Of a DNA stretch of 39,868 nt, positions 25,176-34,100 are shown piece after piece (positions within the stretch are counted from its first letter, which is position 1; the number at the start of each line of letters is the position of its first letter). Location: contig NZ_VFSV01000030.1 of NCBI RefSeq assembly GCF_007004065.1, positions 1 through 39,868 of the forward strand. The letters run 5' to 3'. The position numbers and the translations under genes are program-made. The stretch comes from Palleronia caenipelagi (GTDB taxonomy: Bacteria > Pseudomonadota > Alphaproteobacteria > Rhodobacterales > Rhodobacteraceae). The notes beneath the pieces were generated by a model. The model did no database searches. It saw only the letters and a program-made list of their open reading frames with translations, and was not told the origin of the DNA.

Positions 25176-25987
25176 GCGCCGAGCACGACCCACGGCAGAT
25201 CGGTGCCGCAGATTTGGAATGGTACGAAACAGGCCATATCAACAGTACGCTGATCCTGACCGAGCTGGCCCGCATTGACAGGCGCCAAGGTCGCCAGATC
25301 GCTATATACTGCCAGCTGCCGGATTATTTCAAACTGACCTACTCCGCCGGCACACCGCTCTGGGCCTGGATCGGCGGGCGACACCGGGACGCGCGGGTCA
25401 TTTCACAGATCCTGCACGGGTTTCATGGAGGCGGAGGCGCGGAAGTGTCCCGCAGGCAAGCCTTTCTCCGGGCGCGATTGCGCAGCTACATGCGCGAGGG
25501 GGCACCGGACTGGCAGCTGGGGATCACCGCCCACGCGCTGGGGGACGCCTTTGCCCACACCTATCGCGACGATGACGGCGAGCGACACGCTTATGGCTAT
25601 CCTCTGGGACATGGGCTTGACTTCATCTGCGGGGTGAAACCCGATCACATCTCGCAACATCCCGAGCTCTATCTCGACTACTGCCGCGCGCTTTACTGGG
25701 CTTTGTGCGGAGAAGATGCCCGGGACAGCATCGAATTCGCCGGGTTTGAGGGCGGATTTCGTGCGACTCTGAGCCATCCCCGGTTTCAGGAGGCGTCCCG
25801 CGCCGGGCAGGAGGCCATGGTTACCGATTACATCGTCGAGCGCTCCCGCGATGACACCACCCATGCGGATTTCAGGACTGCGATGGACGCGCTCGATTAT
25901 GACGAGGTGATCGGTCTCTTGCGGAGCTTTGCGGTGGATCTGGAAGGTTGGGAGCCCGATGGTCAGTTTCGGCACCGCCCCGCATAG
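25172..25987 (+). CDS. Unrecognised His-rich protein, possibly zinc-phospholipase-C/DUF6765-like
   Basis: This 271-aa protein has no signal peptide. It contains a central cluster ITAHALGDAFAHTYRDDDGE (His121, Asp125, His129), then HAYGYPLGHGLD (His139, His147) and KPDHISQHPEL (Asp157, His159), preceded by LHGFHGG (His82, His85). The HxxxD...H pattern with further His and Asp residues resembles metal-binding helical proteins of the zinc-dependent phospholipase C / DUF6765 kind, but I am not sure of the family. It is the last gene of the coupled three-gene operon. Its 3' end overlaps the convergent caspase-like gene by 25 bp, so the two operons meet tail to tail. Confidence 0.6.
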   Translation: MSAEHDPRQIGAADLEWYETGHINSTLILTELARIDRRQGRQIAIYCQLPDYFKLTYSAGTPLWAWIGGRHRDARVISQILHGFHGGGGAEVSRRQAFLRARLRSYMREGAPDWQLGITAHALGDAFAHTYRDDDGERHAYGYPLGHGLDFICGVKPDHISQHPELYLDYCRALYWALCGEDARDSIEFAGFEGGFRATLSHPRFQEASRAGQEAMVTDYIVERSRDDTTHADFRTAMDALDYDEVIGLLRSFAVDLEGWEPDGQFRHRPA

Positions 25988-27636
25988 GAGGATGGCGCGG
26001 TCAACCGTCCGATAATCGCAAAGCCCAGCGGGGCATCGTTGCGCTTGCGGTCAATGTTCAGGCTCAGCGCACGGTCGCCCGATTTACGCGCCAGAAGCCT
26101 TACAGAATAGGGCGAACTCCGTGCCGAATGGAGATCGGCCTCGACACCAGAGCCGTAGTTAACCGCCGTGCGATCATTGTCGAGGCTGAGGACAAAGCCG
26201 TTATCCGCTCGAAACCAGTCGATCCCCGCCCGCGCATCAACCGTGTCGCAGGAACAGAACGGGATCTTGAGGTCGAGGTTGTCCAGCCCCTCCGGACGTC
26301 CATTGGAGGCCACCGACCACCAGCTCTGCGAGATGTCCCAGCGCTCCGGAACACTGGTCACACGCGTCAATGACGGTCCTGTATCACCGCTTTGCCACAG
26401 CTCTGGATCCGCCAAGTCGAGATCAATAGACGGCGCTCCGGCACAGAGCGTTGCGTGTCCCGGACCCGTGGGCACTACGAGGACCGGGACCGTCGTCTCA
26501 GATGGTGAGTTCAGCGCTGTCGGGGCGGTCAGGGACGCCACGGTAGCCTCGACCACGTCAAACGAACCCGCTGACGCGGTCTCTGATGGCGGATCCAAGG
26601 CGATAGGAACAGAGACAATGGCCTGAACCGGGGGAGCTTCCGATGTCGGTGCGGGTTCCGGAGAAACCGGTTTCGGCTGCACGATTGTGTCGGGCGCAGG
26701 CTCCCGCAGGGTTCGATCCGCGATCAAAGCCGCACCCGCGCCGAACACAGCTACGACCAGTCCGGCCACGACCAGATGCAAACCCCTGCGCCGCGATCCG
26801 GGCGCCGAGACGGATCGGGCGCTCAGCGGCACCGGCTCGGTGGGCATAACTGGCGCCGCCGAGGCAACTCCGGCAAAAGCCGGGTTGCGGGCAAATTCAA
26901 GCTGCCCGACCGCATTCGTGACATCGATATAGGGCCGTGTCGCCTGACCCTGTGCGTTCCGTTTGGCATATACATAGGTGCTGATGTCGATCAGAGTGAT
27001 GACCGGCTGGCCCGGCGCCGCCTCGCCGGACTCCACCCCCCGGATGAATGCATCGGTGAACAGCGAAAACGGCTGGCCATCTGCGCCAACGGTCTCATAG
27101 GCACTAGCCCCGGACTGGGACGCCCCGAGCACATAGGTGCCAGATCCCTTGGGGTCGAAATTGGCCACCAGCAACCCGGGATCATAGCTCGCGTCCCGCG
27201 CGACCATGTGGCCACTTTGCCGGAACGCCCCGGCATTGCAACAGTCGAGCACGACGATTTTCTGGTCCGAGAGGCACTGGAGCAAACAGCGCCGGATAAA
27301 GGACGCCTCCAGCGACATCGCTTCGAAATCCTCGATCCGTGTGTTGCGCAGCGCGAGGTAGAGATCGCCGGTTTCGCTGCGAATTCCGTGGCCAGCATAA
27401 TAGAAGAACAGATAATCATCGCCCTGCGCCTCGCGGAAAAACCGCGACACAGCCGTGCGGAAGTCTGTGAGCGACGGGTTCGACAGGAGGGTCACGTCCT
27501 CGGGCGCAAACCCGACATGGGGCGCAATCAGCAAATCGCGCAGACGCTCAACATCTGCGTCAGCTGCGGGCAACGGGTGCAGAGACGGATCCACGAACCG
27601 GCTGTTATGGATCAAGAGCGCGCGTCTCGCCCCCAT
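25963..27636 (-). CDS. Membrane-anchored caspase-family peptidase
   Basis: A 557-aa protein. Residues 1 to about 250 form a caspase/metacaspase-like (peptidase C14) domain, with catalytic His83 in FFYYAGHG and Cys133 in VVLDCCNAGAF, both in the standard context, plus a GTYVLGASQSGASAYE substrate-site segment and a LFTDAFIRG helix. Residues about 287-306 are a single transmembrane helix (LHLVVAGLVVAVFGAGAALI) preceded by Arg-rich residues, so the peptidase is probably cytoplasmic. A Pro/Thr/Val-rich linker leads to a C-terminal periplasmic domain (about 400-557) with several Cys residues. It lies 16 bp downstream of the trypsin-like gene, so the two proteases form an operon. Bacterial caspase-like proteins occur in conflict and cell-death systems; the role here is inferred. 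Confidence 0.85.
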   Translation of the reverse strand: MGARRALLIHNSRFVDPSLHPLPAADADVERLRDLLIAPHVGFAPEDVTLLSNPSLTDFRTAVSRFFREAQGDDYLFFYYAGHGIRSETGDLYLALRNTRIEDFEAMSLEASFIRRCLLQCLSDQKIVVLDCCNAGAFRQSGHMVARDASYDPGLLVANFDPKGSGTYVLGASQSGASAYETVGADGQPFSLFTDAFIRGVESGEAAPGQPVITLIDISTYVYAKRNAQGQATRPYIDVTNAVGQLEFARNPAFAGVASAAPVMPTEPVPLSARSVSAPGSRRRGLHLVVAGLVVAVFGAGAALIADRTLREPAPDTIVQPKPVSPEPAPTSEAPPVQAIVSVPIALDPPSETASAGSFDVVEATVASLTAPTALNSPSETTVPVLVVPTGPGHATLCAGAPSIDLDLADPELWQSGDTGPSLTRVTSVPERWDISQSWWSVASNGRPEGLDNLDLKIPFCSCDTVDARAGIDWFRADNGFVLSLDNDRTAVNYGSGVEADLHSARSSPYSVRLLARKSGDRALSLNIDRKRNDAPLGFAIIGRLTAPSSYAGRCRN

Positions 27637-27652
27637 CGCTCAGCCCCCCGCC

Positions 27653-28729
27653 TCAGACATAGTTCAGCGCCCGGTCTTCGAGATCATCGCGAAGGGCGGC
27701 GAGGGAATAGGCAAAGTTGCTCACGCGTCGGATCCCGGCGAAATGCACGCCCACAACCGTAGCGCTGCTCTCCCCAAGATCGACCACGGGCGAGCCGGAA
27801 TTGCCGCCGAGCGTGGTGCAGTCATGGCCAAACACGGCCTTGTCAGAGGTCTCGGCCACCTCCCCCAACCCGGAGGACACCTCGCCCGGACAATAGCGCT
27901 TGCGCCCGTATTCACAGTTGAAGAGCCGTTGCAGCAGGGAAAAGCGCTCGGTTCCCGGCAGGGGTTTTCCGGGATAGCCCACGATATAGACAGGGCGGTT
28001 CGGCAGCACAAAGCTCCGGCTGTCCTCCAGCCGCAGCGCCCCGGGCAGTTCCCCCCCGTCCAGCGCCGCGGCGACATCCATCAACACATAATCCCGACCC
28101 AACCCGCAGGTGGAGATGTCCTGCTCTGAGAGCCGAAAGCCGCGCTCGGCCCCATGATCACCAAACGCGATGGTCGCCTCGCCCCGAAACCGCCAAGCCC
28201 CATCCTGCCCCTCTGCCAGCCCTTCGAGCACGTGGCGGTTCGTCATGATCGTGTGCGGACCCACAACGAAGCCGGTCCCCATCTGCCGGTCTCCGAGATT
28301 GATCCGGCCGACAGATTGCGCGACCTCCTCGATCCGCGCTGCATCACGGAGCGTGACCTCAGCCCACTCGCCCAGGCGATCCGGCTCGGCCATGAGGGCA
28401 CCATCCCTGAAATCCACCACCGGACGGATCCCGTCGATGACCACAAGAGCTTCGAGCGCCATGATATCGGGCGGACTGAGCGCGGCATGGCCCCCGTCAC
28501 TCACCAGCTTCCCCAACGCCCGCCCGGCTGCATCCGTCAGACCCTCGCGCTCTGCTTCGCTGACCTCGGCCGTAGCGAGTTTAGAGGCCAACTTGTCCTG
28601 CAATCTCGCGCTTTCCGTGTCATCCAGGCGGGGATCAGGCGGCGGAATAATCACCTCGCGGGCCACCGTTCCAGCCACGGCGGGGACGGGTTTCGCCAGT
28701 AATTTCAGGTAGGACGACGCGGCAGACAT
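27653..28729 (-). CDS. Trypsin-like serine peptidase with N-terminal adaptor-like region
   Basis: This 358-aa protein has a trypsin-like domain in its C-terminal 220 residues, with an intact triad: His166 (IMTNRHVLEG), Asp213 (GRDYVLMD) and Ser311 (TLGGNSGSPVVDLG). Residues about 30-130 are helical and charged (DDTESARLQDKLASKL) and look like a protein-interaction or effector-associated module rather than a signal peptide; no export signal is seen. ATG 28729 is the start; no strong ribosome-binding site is visible. It is cotranscribed with the caspase-like gene and divergent from the second giant gene. Trypsin-like peptidases paired with caspase-like ones are known in bacterial conflict systems. 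The N-terminal domain assignment is uncertain. Confidence 0.82.
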   Translation of the reverse strand: MSAASSYLKLLAKPVPAVAGTVAREVIIPPPDPRLDDTESARLQDKLASKLATAEVSEAEREGLTDAAGRALGKLVSDGGHAALSPPDIMALEALVVIDGIRPVVDFRDGALMAEPDRLGEWAEVTLRDAARIEEVAQSVGRINLGDRQMGTGFVVGPHTIMTNRHVLEGLAEGQDGAWRFRGEATIAFGDHGAERGFRLSEQDISTCGLGRDYVLMDVAAALDGGELPGALRLEDSRSFVLPNRPVYIVGYPGKPLPGTERFSLLQRLFNCEYGRKRYCPGEVSSGLGEVAETSDKAVFGHDCTTLGGNSGSPVVDLGESSATVVGVHFAGIRRVSNFAYSLAALRDDLEDRALNYV

Positions 28730-28802
28730 GCGTGTATGTCAAAGCACATTCACCCGATTGGCAAGGCCTTGAGGCGCCGATTTCTGCGCCGCGTGATCGC
28801 TT

Positions 28803-28820
28803 TTCACCCTTTTGGGGGAA
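28803..28820. promoter_or_regulatory. Variant of the shared inverted repeat in the second divergent promoter
   Basis: TTCACCC-TTTT-GGGGGAA matches the perfect repeat at 22479-22496 except for one base in the right arm and the spacer. It lies between the trypsin-like gene (start 28729, minus) and the second giant gene (start 28898, plus), the equivalent position to the first copy. Confidence 0.55.
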
Positions 28821-28897
28821 GCGGGACGAGTTGGGTCCAGATTTCATGAACCGGACTCATTCCGCCTTTCGGGGCACATCACGGATTGGACAGGATC

Positions 28898-31078
28898 ATG
28901 CTGGCGACCTTTGTAAAAGTTCTCATACCGGTCATTGTCATCAGCCTGCGTGCGCTCCTCCGCGGATTTGGCCTGCGCACCCGGCTGGCGGTTCTGAGCC
29001 TCCTGCTCTACGCTACTGCCTTGGGTCTCGGAGCGCCGGCTTCGGCGCAGAGCCTCCCACCGAATGTGGGGTCCAAACAGCTCTGTCAGTACGAAGCGAC
29101 CCCCACCGCCTGCCAGCCCCTGCCCGGGCAGGCACAGTTCGGTGTCGTCTATTCCTACGAATTCCTCGTTGACGCCTCCCTGTTCAGCGGAAATGACCCG
29201 GCATTTCCAATCACCGAAGACTTCACCAATTTCACGCCAATTTCGCCAAATCCTGTTGTGTGCACCTCGGATAACTGGGCCACGACCTTCACGCCCAACA
29301 TCCAAAGCGCCGGGCCGCCGATGCTTTTGGATCTGAACGTCACGGGAGGGCAGATCTATTCGTGCAGGCTCAGCGGCGTGTTTACCGGGTTCGGCACAAA
29401 CGCTCTGAACAACGTCCATCACACCGGCAACCCGGAGCCGAGCGATACCAGCGAGAGGCTGAGCACTCCCCTGCCCGCGAATCCGAATCTCGATGCGGAC
29501 TTCATCCTCGAGAAGACAGTCATCACGACGCCCGATATCGATATTTCGAGCGGTCCCGCCACCGCGACATTCGAGATCACCCTGACCCGCAATCCCAACG
29601 ACACATCGCCTGCTGTGGTGCTTGGCCCGTATTTCAGCGTTTTCGACGAGATGGGCCTCAATCTTGGTTCGGTGCCCCTGTCAGCTGTCTTCCAGACTGG
29701 CGGCTTTAGCTGTGACTTCATTCCTGGTTCCAATGCGACCAGCACGGCCCAGTCCAATGTCTGTACCCCGAACATCGCGCCGGGCAATGCACTGAACAGC
29801 CCAGGTGGCACAGGTGGTCTGGTGGAATTCGAGTTTCCCGGAACCAACCCGACGATTTTCCTCCAACCTGGCGATAAGGTTGTCATCCGGTTCGACGTTG
29901 AAATTGGTCTTTTGCCAAACACGACCTGTGTCCTCAGCGACCCGGTCGGGGCCTATAACCGGGCCTTCCTCGCGCTGGCCGACGGCACCACAGCCCTAAA
30001 CGACACGGATAACAGCAACAACACGACTCTGGACGTGGCACTGAACGCGACAACGGGGATCAGTTTTGATCCGAACGCCTGCGCTCAACCGACCGGCGGT
30101 GGAGGCACCGGCAGCGGCACACCGCCGCCCGACCTCAAGCTCACGAAGACTGTGGTCAACAGTCAGCCGACCTACGCCTGGAATCAACCGATCCGCTTTC
30201 TGATCAAGGTCGAAAATATCGATCCGACCGATAGCGTGTATGACCTGAACCTCACTGACATCTTCCAGAATCTGGCCTTCACCCCGAATTTCGATTTCAC
30301 GGTGTCGAACGTGTCAATCGTGTCCTGTGGTTCCGGCAATTGCGTGCTGAACTCCTGGTTTTCCGGGACGGGTCACATGACCAGCTATTCCGACAACGAA
30401 GTGGTTCTGACCGCATCCATCCCGGAATTGCCGGCAGGACAAAGCGCAGAATTCGCTCTCGACATTACGCCCAACGTTCCGATCTGCGATGTTTCTTCGA
30501 GCTTCCCCGACAAGTTCATCCAGAACGGTGTCTACACGACGTTTGACTATATCGACTTCACCACCAACACGCGTGTGGGAGCGTTCGCGGCCACTGCCGT
30601 TCAGGTCGAGATGGAACCTGTGCCGCCCTGCGATATCGAAGTCATCAAGGATATTCTGACGCCTCCGGCGATCGAGTTTGGCGCACGGACGGTCTATGAG
30701 GTGACTTACAGAAATATGGGAGCGCGCACTCTGACGATAGGAACCGTGATCGACGCCTTGCGCATCACGGTGCCCAATTACGCCAATTCCATGGACGTCC
30801 GCTACAGATATGACTGCATGGATAATGGCGGCGTGACGGGCTATTCCACGACCTCCTCCCCTGGCGGAGTGTATCTGACGGGCAGCGTGACATACACGTC
30901 CCAGCCCAATCAGGGCCTGCGGTTGATAGACCATCCTGGCCCGGTGGTCTTTGCACCGGGGTCTATGCTCAGATGCGGCGTCGAGCTGATCGTTGAAGAA
31001 CCCGACGTCAACGACCCCTACTGCTTCAGCTCCGTGCAGGATATGCCGTTCATCGAGAACACGACCTTCATGGATTAG
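28898..31078 (+). CDS. Second giant DUF11-like repeat protein, N-terminal part up to an in-frame amber codon
   Basis: 726 aa. The N-terminus has two hydrophobic stretches separated by RGFGLRTR; the second (LAVLSLLLYATALGLGAPASA) ends in a signal-peptidase-like ASA-QS site near residue 50. Beta-rich repeats follow, opening with LEKTVITTPD, LKLTKTVVNSQ and IEVIKDILTPP, typical of DUF11-like repeats, with a Gly/Pro linker (GGGGTGSGTPPP) between two of them. ATG 28898 is preferred; an in-frame TTG at 28886 is possible. The frame ends at TAG 31076-31078 but stays open, codon for codon, into the 31145-35140 segment. The two are best seen as one gene of about 2084 codons interrupted by a single stop. 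As written, this part lacks the peptidoglycan-binding and Cys-rich end. Confidence 0.75.
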   Translation: MLATFVKVLIPVIVISLRALLRGFGLRTRLAVLSLLLYATALGLGAPASAQSLPPNVGSKQLCQYEATPTACQPLPGQAQFGVVYSYEFLVDASLFSGNDPAFPITEDFTNFTPISPNPVVCTSDNWATTFTPNIQSAGPPMLLDLNVTGGQIYSCRLSGVFTGFGTNALNNVHHTGNPEPSDTSERLSTPLPANPNLDADFILEKTVITTPDIDISSGPATATFEITLTRNPNDTSPAVVLGPYFSVFDEMGLNLGSVPLSAVFQTGGFSCDFIPGSNATSTAQSNVCTPNIAPGNALNSPGGTGGLVEFEFPGTNPTIFLQPGDKVVIRFDVEIGLLPNTTCVLSDPVGAYNRAFLALADGTTALNDTDNSNNTTLDVALNATTGISFDPNACAQPTGGGGTGSGTPPPDLKLTKTVVNSQPTYAWNQPIRFLIKVENIDPTDSVYDLNLTDIFQNLAFTPNFDFTVSNVSIVSCGSGNCVLNSWFSGTGHMTSYSDNEVVLTASIPELPAGQSAEFALDITPNVPICDVSSSFPDKFIQNGVYTTFDYIDFTTNTRVGAFAATAVQVEMEPVPPCDIEVIKDILTPPAIEFGARTVYEVTYRNMGARTLTIGTVIDALRITVPNYANSMDVRYRYDCMDNGGVTGYSTTSSPGGVYLTGSVTYTSQPNQGLRLIDHPGPVVFAPGSMLRCGVELIVEEPDVNDPYCFSSVQDMPFIENTTFMD
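31076..31078 (+). other. Single in-frame amber codon splitting the second giant gene
   Basis: The codons around it read ...ACC TTC ATG GAT TAG GCC ACG TAT CAC AAT.... The frame is open for 2181 bases before and 4062 bases after with no other stop. One base change from TAT or TAC (Tyr) or CAG (Gln) would create it. It could be a real nonsense mutation, a sequencing error or a readthrough site. Confidence 0.8.
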
Positions 31079-31144
31079 GCCACGTATCACAATCCTAATC
31101 TGGCCTTTCCCACCGGCCCGAGAGGGAGGGTCTGGGACCATCAG

Positions 31145-34100
31145 TTGACCGAGTTGCCGCGCTGCGTGAAGCTCGAGGTGACCAAGGCCGCTACTCCCAG
31201 CCAGACCGGTCCGCAGGGTCCCTTTGTCGGCACCTCCGACATCTCGTACACGGTCGAAGTCCTGAACTCCTCGAACAGTGGCGCGGATGGTGCTGTAAAT
31301 TTCGGCCCTACTTTCGGAGCGGAGATTCGTCTGACAGACGTGCTCTCCACTTCGCCGATGCCGACCCTGACCCTGCAAGCTCCGGACCCCTGTGCCGGCA
31401 CAACGGATTGCGACAGCTCCGCCTTCCCCAGCACGGCCAGTATCAACACACTCGCGGCGCAAGGGCGGCTTGCGTTCAAATACACCGCAACGCCAAACCC
31501 AGGTTTTTCACCCGACCGCTTCTGTAACACCGTCCGGGCGGATCTGTTGTTCGGCGGCCAGCCCTTCGATCCCAGGCTGTGGTACATCCGGGGCAACTGG
31601 CAAGACCAATTCTGCGTCGACGTGCGCAACCGCGTGACCGTGACCAAGGTATTGGACCTTCCGCCGAACATCACACTTGATCCCGCCGCGACATTCGATG
31701 TGACGCTGAATTGCGACCGTCCTGCGGGTCCCGGCTATCCGGCGAAATCACCCTACACCAAGACGATTGACCTCACCGCCCAACAACTGACTGGCAGCGA
31801 TGTCGTCTGGGTCGGGTCCAATTGCACGGTCTCCGAAACTCCCCCGGACCCCAGCTGGTTACCCGGTCATTGCAGCTGGGACGCGCCAGCCTACGCCCCG
31901 GCCAGCTTCACCAGCGATGCATCTCAGAATGACTGGGACGTGACCGTGACCAATCGGGCGACCTGTGAGTATCGGGACGTGACGATCAACAAGTCTGTAA
32001 TCACGGCCAGCAACCCGCAGAACGTCACCCTGCCGCCGGGACAGGTGCTGGCGAATCCCGTTCCGAACACCTCCATCCAGATCACCCTGGAATGCGAAGA
32101 TGGCATCCCGCCGGATCCGGACCACACCCTCACCTTCCCTGTCGGTCTGACGGGTGGCTCCGGGACTCTCCAGAATGTGGAGGCCAACATGAGCTGTACC
32201 GTGACCGAGACGACCTCTCCCCAAGCGCCCGCAGGGTGTCAGTGGACCAGCTCTATCGGCACGGGGACCACGTTCCCGGTCAGCAGCCTGACGCCCGTGC
32301 GCAGCCCGAACAATCCCGGAAATGGCGTTTCGTTCGATTTCGACAATGTCTACACCTGCACGACCGGTGCGCAATTCGAGATCGTCAAGCAGATCGTCCC
32401 GAGCCCTGCTTGGCAACCGGGCACTCAGATCACCTTTGACGTGACCGGCTGCACCAATGGGGCGACCCCGTCTCCGTCCAGTGTGACCATGACCTGGCCT
32501 CAGGACTTCAGCAACGGGCAGAGCAGCGCCCTGATCGGGCTCTCAGGGACCTCCGGCACGATGCCGACCTGTGCCGTCACCGAGACCGTCAACGTCGCCG
32601 GCTTGCCGCGCTATTGCGGCGTGACGGTCGAGGTTTCTCTCGATGGTGGGGCGACCTGGCAAATTACTCCCACCGCTCAGGTGCAAAGTTCAGATGACGG
32701 GTTGGTCAATGGAAACCCGCCGACGCGCGTTCTCTTCCGCAACAACGCCCATTGCGAGATGGACGCTGAGGGGAGCATTTCCAAGGGGATCAACAACGCG
32801 CCGGGCTTCGTTGCGCCAGCCGGTTACGCGGTCACTCCGCCACCCGCCGGCAACCAGTATGTGGTGGACATGTCCTGTACGGGCGGCGGCACCAACACCC
32901 CGAATGTGACACGCACCTTTACCCTCGACAGCCTCAGCACTTCGGACAGCTGGCTTGCCTTCCAGGGTCAGACCTGCACCTTCACCGAGCGCCAGCCTCC
33001 GGCGCCCGCCCCTGGTTGTTACTGGGCCCCGGTATCCTACACACCGTCAAATTCCCTGACGATGGCCGGCGGCAATAACCAGATCACGGTGCACAACACC
33101 TATCTCTGTTCGACACAGGCGCCCGCCGAGCTGGTGGTGAAGAAAATCGTGAATCCGGGGGGCAATCCCAACCCACTCTGGGAGTACAGGACCCCTCCGG
33201 CCAACACCGTCTATGGCTTCCCGATCATCTGCAACAATCCTCCCTCCCTGCAAAGTCTGAGTATCCCGAATCCGGCCGGAGGCAGTGCATCTCTCTCGGG
33301 TCTCCCCGTGGGTGCCGACTGCGAAGTGACCGAGGCAAAGCTGACCAACGCGGCGCGGCGGTGTAAATGGGAGACCACGATCACACCACCGGGCGGCCTG
33401 ATCACCCTGAAGCCCGGCCAGAACGTCGTGACGGTCACGAACCGCTACCTCTGCCGACGGTTCTTTTGGTGGGATATCGACTTCGAAATCGTACTCGACA
33501 AGGTGGATGACTTTGTCCTCGGACTCCCGCCCATAGGTGGTGGCATGGCCGGATGCTCGGGCGGCGCATCTGCCGAAAACCCGCAGATCTCTCTCAACCC
33601 CGGAGAACGCCAGAGTGTGACTATTCAGCCGGGTGGAGATGAGCCCTTCGCCTGTCAGATCGCCCCGGCGGTGCTGCCCGATGCCCCCGAAGGATGTGCG
33701 TGGCAGGAGCCCTCGGTCGAATACTCGACCGACGGTGGCGAGAGCTGGACCAGCGCTCCCCCCGAGATCAGTTTTGCCCCCGGTATCGAGGGCAATCCCG
33801 AGGTCCTGATCCGCCCCGACCTGCAATGTGAACCAGACGAAGCGCGACTGGAGGTCGAAAAGACCTGCACTCCCGATCGCCTGGATCTCACTGGCGACGC
33901 GCGAAACGTGCCGATCAACTGCACGCTGATCGTTCGGGGGGAGAACCTGCCCGAGGGCCACGACATTCGTCTGACCGACACGCTGAACGGTGCGAGACCG
34001 ATCTCTGTTCAGGGGTCCACGCCGGATGGCGGACGGTGCCAGCTTGACCGCGGCACTGGCCAGACGACCTGCATGGTCTCGGGAGCGTCTCTTGGTGATA

